From WHSW01 sp963846565 (lineage in GTDB: Bacteria > Actinomycetota > Thermoleophilia > Solirubrobacterales > 70-9), in contig CAWJWL010000004.1 of NCBI GenBank assembly GCA_963846565.1, positions 124,001 through 188,000 on the forward strand: 64,000 nucleotides of DNA, given 5' to 3'. The first letter of the stretch is position 1; each line of letters begins with the position of its first letter. Shown here one piece after another: positions 41,540-50,394 of the stretch. Both the position numbers and the translations under genes were made by a program. The notes under the pieces are model-generated. The model saw only the letters and a program-made list of their open reading frames with translations, was not told the origin of the DNA and did not search any database.

Positions 41540-42565
41540 CTACGCCAACGGCGTGAGCACCGTCTCGGCGAGGTGCTCCAGATAGCGGTCGGAGGCCCCG
41601 GGCCGGTCGTCGCCCGGTAGCCGCATCGCCTGCTCCGGATGGGCGTAGTTGTGCGCGGTGTCCTGGACCACGAAATAGCTGACGCCGGTTCGCTCCCGTC
41701 GTTCGGTCAGCCGCTCGCGAGCCTGCTCGGGCGTTCCGGTGAGGAAGATCATCGCCGCGTCCTGATCGGCAGGGGCGACGCCGGTCGCCTCCTCGACCGC
41801 CGCCTGCGGACCGGTTGGATCGTCCGCGACCGCCGTGTGGGTGATCTGCGTGCTGAGCTCGAGCGCGTCGGGGTCCCGCCCCGCGGCCTCTGCCGCGCTC
41901 CGGGCGATCGCGACCTTCTCCTCGTAGTGACCGATCGTGGCGCCGGCCGCCCATCCTTCCCAGCCGATCTTGTCGCCCTCGATCGCGGGGAACATGCTGA
42001 CGATGTCGGCCTGGCGGCCGGCCAACGCCAGGGCGTGCGGCTTCGTCGCGCCGACCAGCAGACGCGGCATCACCGGCAGCGGCAGGTCGAGAACCGACGG
42101 AGCCTCCTGCAGCGCGACGTGCTCCCCCTCGAACGTCGTCGTCTCCTCGGTCCAGAGGCTCCGGATCGCCGTCAGCGTCTCATCCAGGCGTGCGAGCCGC
42201 GCACCGGCCCGGTCGAAGTCGAGGCCCGCCGCCCGGTAGTCGTCACCCGACCATCCAGCTCCCAGGCCCAACTCGTAGCCGCCGGCTGCAATCGCCGCGA
42301 TCGTCGCGGCTTGCCGGGCGAGGACGATCGGTTGGTAGAAGCCGGCATCGAGCACCGTCGTGCCCACTGCCGCGCGCTCGGTAGCGGCGGCCACCGCCGC
42401 CTCCCCCGCGATCGGGTCCCAGCCGCGGAGCATCACGTGATCGGCCCAATGGATCGCGGAGAACCCGAGCTGCTCGTACCAGCGGACCCGGTCGCGCCAA
42501 CCATCGAACGGCAGCTCGGTGACCTGGACGGCAAAGCGGAAGGGATGGGCCGAGGACATCGCCAT
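41540..42565 (-). CDS. LLM-class (luciferase-like, F420-type) oxidoreductase
   Basis: 341 residues, a TIM-barrel luciferase-like flavoprotein/F420 enzyme. Visible features: RFAVQVTELPFDGWRDRVRW at the start, the IHWADHVML loop, TVLDAGFYQPIVLARQAATI, and GYELGLGAGWSGDDYRAAG, characteristic of actinobacterial F420-dependent members. It oxidises or reduces an unknown small molecule. It is followed on the same strand by the large membrane protein. asd ends 10 bases upstream of its start on the same strand, so a lysC-asd-LLM run is possible. Confidence 0.85.
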   Translation of the reverse strand: MAMSSAHPFRFAVQVTELPFDGWRDRVRWYEQLGFSAIHWADHVMLRGWDPIAGEAAVAAATERAAVGTTVLDAGFYQPIVLARQAATIAAIAAGGYELGLGAGWSGDDYRAAGLDFDRAGARLARLDETLTAIRSLWTEETTTFEGEHVALQEAPSVLDLPLPVMPRLLVGATKPHALALAGRQADIVSMFPAIEGDKIGWEGWAAGATIGHYEEKVAIARSAAEAAGRDPDALELSTQITHTAVADDPTGPQAAVEEATGVAPADQDAAMIFLTGTPEQARERLTERRERTGVSYFVVQDTAHNYAHPEQAMRLPGDDRPGASDRYLEHLAETVLTPLA

Positions 42566-42575
42566 CGAACTCGTT

Positions 42576-43619
42576 CTAAAAGGCGGCGCCGGCGGGGACC
42601 CGGACGAGATCGCGCTCGACCAGCAACTCGGCGACCTGCACCGCGTTGGTTGCGGCGCCCTTGCGCAGGTTGTCGCCGACCAGCCAGAGATTGAGGCAGC
42701 GCTCGCGCGAGGGGTCGCGGCGGATGCGGCCGACGAGCACCTCGTCGCGGCCGTCCGCGTCGATCGCGAGCGGGTAGATGCCCTCGCTCGGGGCGTCGGC
42801 CACGATCACGCCCGGTGACTTCGAGAGCAGCTCGCGGCAATCCTCCGGCGAGAGCCCCTCGCGCGTCTCGATGTTGATCGACTCCGAGTGGCCGGTGACG
42901 ACCGGAACGCGGACGCAGGTCGCTGAGACGCCCATCTCCTCCTCGCTGACGCCGAGGATCTTGCGCGTCTCGCGCATCACCTTGCGCTCCTCGGTCGTGT
43001 AATCGTCGCCGTCGGCGAAGTTCTCGACCTGCGGGATCACGTTGTAGGCGATCTGGTGGGGGAACTTCTCGATCCTGGGCGGCTCGCCGTTGAGCACGGC
43101 GCGCGTCTGCTCGTGGAGCTCGTCGATCGCCTGGCGCCCGGTGCCCGACACCGACTGGTAGGTCGAGACGACGAGACGCTCGATCACGGCGGCGCGGTGG
43201 ATCGGGCCGATCGCAACCACCATCGCCATCGTCGTGCAGTTCGGGTTCGCGATCAGGCCGTTGTGGGCCTGGGCGGCGTCGGCGTTGACCTCGGGGACGA
43301 TGAGCGGGACGTCCTCGTGCATGCGCCAAAAGCTCGTGTTGTCGACCACCACGGCGCCCGCCTCGACGAAGCGCGGCGCCCATTCGGAGCTGATCGCGCC
43401 GCCGGCCGAGGAGAGCACGAGGTCGAGGCCCTCGATCGACCCTTCCTCGAGCACCCGGCACTCGATCTCGCCGCCGGCGAAGGGGATGCGCCGCCCGGCC
43501 GACCGCTCGGACGCGAACGGGACGACCTCGCCGACGGGGAACGAACGCTCCGCGAGCACCTCGAGGATCGTCTGGCCGACGGCGCCGGTCGCACCGACCA
43601 CGCCCACACGAAGGCTCAT
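42576..43619 (-). CDS. asd: Aspartate-semialdehyde dehydrogenase
   Basis: 347 residues. The N-terminal NADP motif is VGVVGATGAVGQTILEVLAE. The catalytic cysteine is in IANPNCTTMAM, and the active-site His is in VVTGHSESINIET. It reduces aspartyl phosphate to aspartate semialdehyde, the branch point to lysine/diaminopimelate, threonine and methionine. The ATG overlaps the lysC stop by 4 bases (ATGA), the usual lysC-asd coupling in actinobacteria. Confidence 0.96.
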   Translation of the reverse strand: MSLRVGVVGATGAVGQTILEVLAERSFPVGEVVPFASERSAGRRIPFAGGEIECRVLEEGSIEGLDLVLSSAGGAISSEWAPRFVEAGAVVVDNTSFWRMHEDVPLIVPEVNADAAQAHNGLIANPNCTTMAMVVAIGPIHRAAVIERLVVSTYQSVSGTGRQAIDELHEQTRAVLNGEPPRIEKFPHQIAYNVIPQVENFADGDDYTTEERKVMRETRKILGVSEEEMGVSATCVRVPVVTGHSESINIETREGLSPEDCRELLSKSPGVIVADAPSEGIYPLAIDADGRDEVLVGRIRRDPSRERCLNLWLVGDNLRKGAATNAVQVAELLVERDLVRVPAGAAF

Positions 43620-44920
43620 GCCGCCTCCTCCTCGGTGTCGTCGTCGGGCCGCACGCGCGGGCGATGCTCGCCGGACGGATCCTCCTCGCGCACCGCGTCG
43701 GCGCCGAGGTCGAAGGCCTCGTGGATCGCCTTCACCGCGCCGGGCACCTGGTCGGCGGCGATCACGCAGGAGATCTTGATCGGCGAGGTGGAGATCATCT
43801 CGATGTTGATGTCGTGGGCGCCGAGCGTCTCGAAGACCTTTGCCGCGACACCCGGGTGGCTCCGCATCCCGGCGCCGACGATCGACACCTTGCCGACCTC
43901 AGGGTTCGTCTCGATCCCGTCGCCCGCCTCGATCGGCGCGAGCACGTCGGTCGCCTGGCCGAGGTCGTCCCTGGCGACCGTGAACGAGAGATCCGCCTTC
44001 TGGTCGGCGGAGATCGGCTCGTTCTGGATGATCATGTCGACGTTGACGTTCGCGTCCGCGAGGGCGCCGAATACCTGCCCGGCGACACCGGGCTCGTCAC
44101 GGAGGCCGGTCAAAGTCACGCGTGCCTCGTAGGCGTGCGTGACTGCGGTGACCATCGGCTGCTCCATCGTCTCTTCCTCGCCCAGAACGAGGGTACCGGG
44201 GGCGTCCTCGAACGAGCTGCGGCAATGGATGCGGACGCCGTGGTTGCGGGCGTACTCGACCGCACGCAGCTGCAGCACGCCGGCACCCGAGGAAGACATC
44301 TCGAGCATCTCGTCGAAGGAGACGTGGGTGAGCTTGCGCGCCTCGGGGACGATCCGCGGGTCGGCGCTGAAGACGCCGGCGACGTCGGTGTAGATCTCGC
44401 AGACCTCGGCGCTGAGCGCAGCCGCGAGCGCGACCGCCGTCGTATCGGAGCCGCCGCGCCCGAGCGTGGTCACGTCCTTCGAGTCGCCGGAGACACCCTG
44501 GAAGCCGGCGACGAGGACGATCCGGTCCTCGGTCAGCGCGCCGCTGATGCGGTCGGCGCGAACATCGAGGATGCGCGCCTTCGTGTGGGAGGAGTCGGTG
44601 ACGATCCCCGCCTGGGAACCGGTGAGCGAGATCGCGCTGTGGCCCATGTCGTGGATGGCCATCGCGCAGAGCGCACACGAGATGCGCTCGCCCGTCGAGA
44701 GCAGCATGTCCATCTCCCGCGCCAGCGGGCGCTCTGAGATCTCGTACGCGGCGGCGACGAGGTCGTCGGTCGTCTTCCCGCGTGCCGAGAGGACCGCGAC
44801 GACCTTCTTGCCGCGCTCGCGCGCGTCGACGATCCGCTTCGCGGCGCGCTTGAGATCGTCCGGGCTCGCGACCGAGGTCCCGCCGAACTTCATCACCACT
44901 GTCTGGCCGTCAGGAGGCAT
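43616..44920 (-). CDS. lysC: Aspartate kinase
   Basis: 434 residues. A kinase domain (VVMKFGGTSVASPDDLKR, then STGERISCALCA, TLGRGGSDTTAVALAA and EIYTDVAGVFSADPRI) precedes two ACT domains (about 270-345 and 350-420, the latter with SIVGAGMRSHPGVAAKVFE). The ACT domains give feedback control by lysine and/or threonine. First enzyme of the aspartate pathway. The ATG is placed at MPPDGQTVVMKF with AGG nearby. The frame stays open far upstream but is antisense to the GH3 gene. The acidic C-terminal tail beyond the ACT domains is slightly longer than usual. An in-frame internal beta-subunit start cannot be excluded. Confidence 0.95.
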   Translation of the reverse strand: MPPDGQTVVMKFGGTSVASPDDLKRAAKRIVDARERGKKVVAVLSARGKTTDDLVAAAYEISERPLAREMDMLLSTGERISCALCAMAIHDMGHSAISLTGSQAGIVTDSSHTKARILDVRADRISGALTEDRIVLVAGFQGVSGDSKDVTTLGRGGSDTTAVALAAALSAEVCEIYTDVAGVFSADPRIVPEARKLTHVSFDEMLEMSSSGAGVLQLRAVEYARNHGVRIHCRSSFEDAPGTLVLGEEETMEQPMVTAVTHAYEARVTLTGLRDEPGVAGQVFGALADANVNVDMIIQNEPISADQKADLSFTVARDDLGQATDVLAPIEAGDGIETNPEVGKVSIVGAGMRSHPGVAAKVFETLGAHDINIEMISTSPIKISCVIAADQVPGAVKAIHEAFDLGADAVREEDPSGEHRPRVRPDDDTEEEAA

Positions 44921-44950
44921 CGGCCGTCTGAGAATACGATCGCCGCTCCG

Positions 44951-46153
44951 ATGGAGGATGCGTGGGGCAAGGGTCAGGGCGGCGGCGCACCGGCGCGGGA
45001 GCGCCGGCCACTGCTTGCCGTGCTCGTCTTCGGCGCGATCGGAGTCGCGATCTGGTTCGCCTTCTTCCGCGGTGACGGCGACTCCGAGGAGCCGGCGGCG
45101 CCTCCCGCGGGTGCGGTCGCGGAGGGGACCTCCGAGCTCGTCTCCGGGTTCACCGACGAACAGCTCGCCGACCAGGTCGTGCTGCTCGGATTCGACGGCG
45201 CGGACGAGACCACGCCCCTGATCGAGGACCTCGAGGGACGCCAGCTCGGCGGCGTCCTCGTCCGCGCCGAGAACTGGCTCGGGGCCGATCCGGGGCGCAC
45301 CTTGATCGAGGCGATCCGCGCCGCCTCGGCCGCCGGCCCGGCGCCGCCCCTGATCGTCGCGGCGCACGAGGGCGGCGAGTACCGCTCGTTCGCCGACCTG
45401 CCGCCGGAGGAGACCGAGCTCCAGATCGGCGACTCGGCGTCGGTCACCGCGGCCGAGGATTGGGCCGTGCAGACGGCCGGCGGGCTGCGCAACGTCGGCT
45501 TCGACCTCAACCTGTTCCCGGTCGCCGACGTCGCCACGCTGGACGCGCCGATCGCCGAGCGAGCCTTCTCCGACGACCCCGTCCTCGCCGCCGACCTCAC
45601 CGCGGCCGCCGTGCGCGGCTGCAGCGCGGCGCTGCTCGCCTGCGCGCCGCTCCATTTCCCCGGGCTGGGCGCCGCGTCGCAGGACACGAGCCGGGGCCCG
45701 GCAACCGTCGCCCTCGACCCGGCCGGGCTTTCCGCCCGCGACCTGGAGCCGTTCCGCGCGGCGATCCAGGCGCAGGCGCCGGCGATCGTGCTCTCGCTTG
45801 CCTTCTACGCGGCCTACGACCCGGTGACCCCGGGCGCGTTCACCGAGGCGATCGCCACCGACCTCCTGCGTGGCGAGCTCGGGTTCGCCGGCGTCGCGAT
45901 CACCGACGACCTCGGCGCCGGCGCGGTCAAGTCCGCTTACGAGGTTCCCGATGCCGCGGTTGCGGCGCTCGCGGCGGGCGCCGACCTCCTCCAGATCGCC
46001 GATCCCGCCGACCAGGACGGCGTGCGCGAGGCGATCGTGGCCGCCGTCGCCTCCGGTGGGCTGCCACGCGAGCGCCTGGTCGAGGCGGCCGGCCGCGTGC
46101 TGGAGCTGAAGGAGTCTGTGACCGAACTCACAGGCTCCGATATCGCCCCCTGA
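44951..46153 (+). CDS. Membrane-anchored GH3-like (NagZ family) protein with degenerate active site
   Basis: 400 residues. A basic N-terminus, one membrane helix (LLAVLVFGAIGVAIWFAFF, about 21-39), an acidic/Ala-Pro spacer, then a GH3 N-terminal TIM barrel. The usual motifs are altered: DQEGGRVQR becomes AAHEGGEYRSF, KHFPGHG becomes LHFPGLG, and the Asp-Ser/Thr-His general acid-base dyad reads QDTSRG. The nucleophile region ITDDLGAGAV keeps its Asp. Loss of the Lys and two His residues suggests a non-catalytic, substrate-binding or regulatory role outside the membrane. It is divergent from lysC and 32 bases upstream of the MmpL gene. Confidence 0.8.
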   Translation: MEDAWGKGQGGGAPARERRPLLAVLVFGAIGVAIWFAFFRGDGDSEEPAAPPAGAVAEGTSELVSGFTDEQLADQVVLLGFDGADETTPLIEDLEGRQLGGVLVRAENWLGADPGRTLIEAIRAASAAGPAPPLIVAAHEGGEYRSFADLPPEETELQIGDSASVTAAEDWAVQTAGGLRNVGFDLNLFPVADVATLDAPIAERAFSDDPVLAADLTAAAVRGCSAALLACAPLHFPGLGAASQDTSRGPATVALDPAGLSARDLEPFRAAIQAQAPAIVLSLAFYAAYDPVTPGAFTEAIATDLLRGELGFAGVAITDDLGAGAVKSAYEVPDAAVAALAAGADLLQIADPADQDGVREAIVAAVASGGLPRERLVEAAGRVLELKESVTELTGSDIAP

Positions 46154-46185
46154 TATATACCCCGGTTCACCCCGCCGGTCGACTG

Positions 46186-48282
46186 ATGATGAACCGCCTC
46201 GCAATCCTCGCCGACCGCCGGGCCCGCTGGCTCACGATCGCTGCCGTCGTCCTCTTCGCCGCCGCCGGCGTTCTCGGGGCCGGGGTCGCCGACAAGCTCG
46301 ACCCCTACGGCGCCGAGGATCCCGGCACCGAGAGCGTCCGGGCCGACGACCGGCTCGAGGCCGCAGGCTTCCGTGACACGGGCGTCGTGGTCCTGATCGA
46401 GGACGCCAACCCTCGCACCGCTGCGGGGAAGGAGCGGGTCGCGGAGATCACGCGGCTGGTCGAAGGGGACCAGGACGTCGCGGCGGTTACCGGGTACGCG
46501 AACACGACGTCACGGGACTTCATCTCCAAGGACGGCGACTCCACCTACGTCGCGGTCGCGCTGAGCGTGACGGACGACGCCGAGGTGCAGGACGCCGGCG
46601 AGCGGATCGTCGACGCCCTCGAGGACGAGGAGGGCGTCTCCGCGGGCGGCTTCGCGGTCGCCCAGCTGCAGACGAACGAGAACGTCGAGAGCGACCTGCG
46701 CACCGCCGAGCTCTTCGCCTTCCCGATCCTGTTCTTGCTCTCTCTGCTCTTCTTCCGCGGCCTCGTGGCCGCCGCGCTGCCGCTGCTCGTAGGTGGACTC
46801 GCGATCGTCGGCACGTTCCTGCTTCTGAGCATCGCCGCCGAGCTCACCTCGGTCTCGATCTTCGCTCTCAACGTCGTCACCGGGCTGGGCCTCGGCCTCG
46901 CGATCGACTACAGCCTGTTCATCGTCTCCCGTTACCGGGAGGAGATCGCCAAGACCGGCCCCGGCCTGCAGGCAATGAAGCGGACGATGGCCACGGCGGG
47001 CCGCACCGTGCTCTTCAGCTCGATCACGGTCGCCGGCGCGGTCGCCTCGCTCGCCGTGTTCCCGCAGCGCTTCCTCTACTCGATGGGGATCGGCGGTGCG
47101 CTTGTCGCCCTGATGGCCGCCGCGATCTCGCTGCTCGTCCTTCCCGCCGTCCTCACCTTGCTGGGCAACCGAGTCAACGCCCTCTCCCCCGCGTTCCTGC
47201 GCCGCCGCGCCGAGCGCGACGCGAGTCAGACCCAGGCGGGCTTCTGGTACCGGCTCTCGCGCTTCGTCATGCGCAAGCCGCGCCGGGTGGCGATCGCGGC
47301 GTCGACCCTCCTCATCGCCCTCGGCATCCCCTTCCTGTCGCTCGAGACCACGTCCGTGGACGCCCAAGTGCTGCCCGAAGACGCGAGCGCGCGCCAGGTC
47401 GACAACGCGCTGCGCGCCGACTTCCCACCCTTCCGCGACTCGCCGGTGACGGTCGCGGTCGAGGGACGCGCGCAGGCCGAGGGAATCGCCGAGCGGGCCA
47501 AGTCGCTACCGGGCGCCGCCGCGGTGAAGCCGCCGCGGGAGCTCGACGGCGGGCTCTACGCCGTCGATGTGATCTCCGCCAATGCGCCGCTCAGCGACGA
47601 AAGCCAGGAGCTCGTCCGACGGCTCCGTGACCTCGCCTCGCCCGCTCTCGTCACCGGGTTCACGGCGCACTTCATCGACCTGCAGTCGAGTCTCGGGGGT
47701 CACCTGCCACTCGCCCTGCTGATCGTCTTCGCCGTCACGTTCACGGTTCTCTTCCTGATGACCGGGTCCGTGGTCCTGCCGCTCAAGCAGGTGCTGATGA
47801 ACTTCCTCGGCCTCAGCGCGACCTTCGGCATCCTCGTGCTGATCTTCCAGGACGGCCGGTTCGAGAGCCTCCTCGGCTACACCAGCCCCGGAGGACTGGA
47901 GTCGACCAACCTGATGTTCCTCTTCGCCGTCGTCTTCGGCCTCTCGACCGACTACGGCGTCTTCCTCCTGGCGCGCATCAAGGAGGCCCGCGACGGCGGG
48001 TACTCGGACTCGGAGGCCGTTGCGGTCGGGCTCGAGCGCACCGGCCGCATCGTCACCGCGGCCGCGCTCCTGTTCTCGGTCGCGATCGGCGCCTTCGTCA
48101 CGTCGCAGATCATCTTCATCAAGGAGCTGGGGCTGGGCACCGCGATCGCGGTCCTGATCGACGCGACGATCATCCGCGCCCTGCTCGTCCCGGCCCTGAT
48201 GGAGCTGCTGGGCAAGTGGAACTGGTGGGCGCCGGGGCCGCTTCGACGCCTGCACGAGCGGATCGGCCTGTCCGAGGGCTAG
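46186..48282 (+). CDS. MmpL/RND-superfamily transporter
   Basis: 698 residues, about 12 membrane helices in two halves of six, each half preceded by a ~130-residue extracellular loop. The MmpL signature Asp-Tyr pairs occur in helix 4 and helix 10: GLAIDYSLFIVSRYREE and GLSTDYGVFLLARIKEA. Such pumps export lipids or siderophores with proton motive force. The first of two adjacent ATGs is used. An upstream TATATA may be a -10 element. The frame remains open upstream but overlaps the GH3 gene out of phase. The pairing with a GH3-like surface protein suggests an envelope function. Confidence 0.9.
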   Translation: MMNRLAILADRRARWLTIAAVVLFAAAGVLGAGVADKLDPYGAEDPGTESVRADDRLEAAGFRDTGVVVLIEDANPRTAAGKERVAEITRLVEGDQDVAAVTGYANTTSRDFISKDGDSTYVAVALSVTDDAEVQDAGERIVDALEDEEGVSAGGFAVAQLQTNENVESDLRTAELFAFPILFLLSLLFFRGLVAAALPLLVGGLAIVGTFLLLSIAAELTSVSIFALNVVTGLGLGLAIDYSLFIVSRYREEIAKTGPGLQAMKRTMATAGRTVLFSSITVAGAVASLAVFPQRFLYSMGIGGALVALMAAAISLLVLPAVLTLLGNRVNALSPAFLRRRAERDASQTQAGFWYRLSRFVMRKPRRVAIAASTLLIALGIPFLSLETTSVDAQVLPEDASARQVDNALRADFPPFRDSPVTVAVEGRAQAEGIAERAKSLPGAAAVKPPRELDGGLYAVDVISANAPLSDESQELVRRLRDLASPALVTGFTAHFIDLQSSLGGHLPLALLIVFAVTFTVLFLMTGSVVLPLKQVLMNFLGLSATFGILVLIFQDGRFESLLGYTSPGGLESTNLMFLFAVVFGLSTDYGVFLLARIKEARDGGYSDSEAVAVGLERTGRIVTAAALLFSVAIGAFVTSQIIFIKELGLGTAIAVLIDATIIRALLVPALMELLGKWNWWAPGPLRRLHERIGLSEG

Positions 48283-48390
48283 GCGCGTTCTTACGAAACT
48301 CCTCGTCTCCTCTCACGCTCGTTTGAAGCTGCGCGCGCACGATCGGTAGCGAGCCGGCGGTCGAAGCCGGAACGTGACGAAAGGATGGAA

Positions 48391-48993
48391 ATGAGGAAAG
48401 CGATCATCGCCTCGGCGATCGCAGCGCTGGCGCTCGGCGGCGCCACCATGGCATTCGCCCAGGGCAACGCGAAGTCGATCGAAGACGACGGGGCACGAGC
48501 GGACGTAATCGCGATCGGGCCGCCGATCGGGATCGGGCCCGGAGCGGACGACTTCGCCGCGGACTTGTCGGAGAAGCTCGGTATCGAGACCTCGGCGGTC
48601 GAGCAGGCCCTGGAGGAGATCGAGGCCGAACGCATCGACGAGCGCCACCAGGCGATGGCCGAGTCGCTCGCCGAAGAGCTCGACGGCGTCGACGTCGAGG
48701 CGATCAAGGACGCCCTCGCGGTCTCCGAGGAGCAGATGCACGCGCGGATGGAGGACGCGATCGCGAACGGCGAGCCCCCGGCACCGGGTGAGTTCGCCGC
48801 GACGATCGCCGAGGAACTCGGCCTCGAAACCGCCGAGGTCGAGAAGGCCCTCCGCGCGGGCGCCCAGGCGACGTTCGAGGCCCACGGCGAAGGCGAGGAC
48901 GGCCGGTTCGAGTTCCGGATCGGCCCCGGTCCGGGCCCGATGGGCGCCGCGGGAATCGCCCCGCTCCCGCCCCCGGGAACGCTCCCCGGCTAG
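48391..48993 (+). CDS. Secreted protein with three helical LG-x-(D/E)-x-x-x-V-E repeats
   Basis: 200 residues. A signal peptide ends at AMAFAQ-type AFAQ (about 1-24). The mature part has three copies of a helix-turn-helix-like unit: EKLGIETSAVEQALEEI, EELDGVDVEAIKDALAV and EELGLETAEVEKALRAG. A Gly/Pro-rich tail follows (GPGPGPMGAAG...PPPGTLPG). Such repeats occur in uncharacterised actinobacterial exported proteins. Start: the second of two ATGs (48391), with GAAAGG 6 bases upstream; the first is at 48385. Its TAG overlaps the recR stop on the other strand by two bases. Confidence 0.65.
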   Translation: MRKAIIASAIAALALGGATMAFAQGNAKSIEDDGARADVIAIGPPIGIGPGADDFAADLSEKLGIETSAVEQALEEIEAERIDERHQAMAESLAEELDGVDVEAIKDALAVSEEQMHARMEDAIANGEPPAPGEFAATIAEELGLETAEVEKALRAGAQATFEAHGEGEDGRFEFRIGPGPGPMGAAGIAPLPPPGTLPG

Positions 48994-49586
48994 GCCTCGA
49001 CCGAGCGGCGGCCTGCGAGCGCGCGGCCGAGGGTGACCTCGTCCGCGTGCTCCAGGTCGGCGCCGACCGGGAGGCCGCTGGCGAGCCGGGTGATCGTCAC
49101 CTTGCCGCGCAGCAGGTCGGCGAGGTGATGGGCGGTGGCCTCGCCCGTCGTCGTGGGGTTGGTCGCGAGCACGACCTCCTCGACGTCCGACGCGTCGACG
49201 CGGGCGACGAGCTGGGAGATCTTCAGATCCTCGGGGTCGATCCCGTCGATCGGCGAGAGGGCTCCCCCGAGCACGTGGTAGAGGCCGCGGTACTCGTGCG
49301 TGCGCTCGATCGGGATCACGTCGGCGGGCTGCTCGACGACGCAGATCAGGGACGCGTCGCGGCGCGTGTCCTGGCAGACCTCGCACCGGGGGCCGACGGA
49401 GAGGTTGAAGCAGACCTCGCAGAGGCCGACCTTCTCCTTCACCTCGCGGATCGCGCTCGCGAGCGCCGCCGCGTCCTCGTCCTCGGAGCGCAGGACGTGG
49501 AAGGCGAGCCGCTGTGCGGTCCGCTGCCCGATCCCCGGCAGCTTCGAGAGCTCGTTCACGAGGCGGTTGATCGGCTCGGGATACAT
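48990..49586 (-). CDS. recR: Recombination mediator RecR
   Basis: 198 residues, full length. A helix-hairpin-helix at the N-terminus (LSKLPGIGQRTAQRLAFHVL), the four-cysteine zinc finger CEVCFNLSVGPRCEVC, and a Toprim domain (ICVVEQPADVIPIE ... LATNPTTTGEAT). It forms a ring clamp that loads RecA on gapped DNA together with RecO/RecF. In most actinobacteria it follows dnaX and ybaB directly. Here a reverse-oriented GNAT gene lies between (see 49629). Confidence 0.96.
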   Translation of the reverse strand: MYPEPINRLVNELSKLPGIGQRTAQRLAFHVLRSEDEDAAALASAIREVKEKVGLCEVCFNLSVGPRCEVCQDTRRDASLICVVEQPADVIPIERTHEYRGLYHVLGGALSPIDGIDPEDLKISQLVARVDASDVEEVVLATNPTTTGEATAHHLADLLRGKVTITRLASGLPVGADLEHADEVTLGRALAGRRSVEA

Positions 49587-49628
49587 CGCGAGGAAGCTAC
49601 TGGCCGCGGCGGTCTAGATTCCGCCCGC

Positions 49629-50063
49629 GTGGCGCTTCCCGAGGGCTACAGCCTGAACGACGAGGTCCCCTCCGTGGCCGATTACTGCCGCCTGCGCGCG
49701 GAGTCCGGACTGACCCCGCGCAGCCCGGAGGCCGCGGCCGTGGGGCTTCCGAACACCTGGGCGGCGGCGATCGTCCGGGCAGGTAGCGGCGAGGTCGTCG
49801 GAATGGGCCGCGTGATCGGCGACGGCGGCTGCTTCTTCCTCCTCGTGGACATGGCCGTGCTGCCCACGCACCAACGCCGCGGAATCGGCGATGCCATCCT
49901 GACCCGGCTCCTCGAGCGGCTGCGAGCCGACGCGCCCTCGGAGGCATGGGTGACGCTGTTCGCCGATCCCCCGGGACGAAAGCTCTACGCGCGCCACGGC
50001 TTCACGCCGACGGCCCCGCAGGAGATCGGGATGGCGCTACATCCCCGGGAGCAGCCCGCCTAG
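49629..50063 (+). CDS. GNAT-family N-acetyltransferase
   Basis: 144 residues with the GNAT fold: AAAIVRAGSGEVVGMGRVIG, the VDMAVLPTHQRRGIGDAILT segment holding the acetyl-CoA loop (Q/R-x-x-G-x-G/A as QRRGIG), and the final ARHGFTPTAPQEIGM strand. The target amine is unknown. It starts at a GTG. Its 3' end overlaps the ybaB stop by 27 bases on the opposite strand, so the two convergent genes could interfere. It lies inside the normally contiguous dnaX-ybaB-recR operon. Confidence 0.85.
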   Translation: MALPEGYSLNDEVPSVADYCRLRAESGLTPRSPEAAAVGLPNTWAAAIVRAGSGEVVGMGRVIGDGGCFFLLVDMAVLPTHQRRGIGDAILTRLLERLRADAPSEAWVTLFADPPGRKLYARHGFTPTAPQEIGMALHPREQPA

Positions 50064-50393
50064 ACCGCCGGCGCCGCCGATGCCGGCCGCGCCGCCCATG
50101 CGGCTGGCGGCGAGCTCCTGCGCGGAACGGATCGCCTCGTTGACGGCCGCGAGGACCATGTCCTGGAGCATCTCCGCGTCCTCGGGGTCGATCGCGTCGG
50201 GGTCGATCTCGAGCCCGAGCAGGCGCAGGTCGCCGCTCATCTTCGCCTTCACCATCCCCCCGCCGGTGCTTGCCTCGACCACCTCGTCCTTGAGCTTCTC
50301 CTGGACCTCGGTCATCTCCGACTGCATCTGCTGGACCTGCTTCATCATCGCGTTCAGGTCGAACCCGCCCGCGCCCTGGGGTACTCGCGCCAT
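50037..50393 (-). CDS. ybaB: YbaB/EbfC nucleoid-associated protein
   Basis: 118 residues. NAMMKQVQQMQSEMTEVQEK is the dimerising helix, followed by VEASTGGGMVKAKMSGDLRL and DPEDAEMLQDMVLAAVNEAI. It is the small DNA-binding tweezers-like protein encoded after dnaX in most bacteria. A Gly/Ala-rich C-terminal tail (MGGAAGIGGAGGLGGLLPGM) is typical. One base separates its start from the dnaX stop. Confidence 0.93.
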   Translation of the reverse strand: MARVPQGAGGFDLNAMMKQVQQMQSEMTEVQEKLKDEVVEASTGGGMVKAKMSGDLRLLGLEIDPDAIDPEDAEMLQDMVLAAVNEAIRSAQELAASRMGGAAGIGGAGGLGGLLPGM

Positions 50394-50394
50394 C

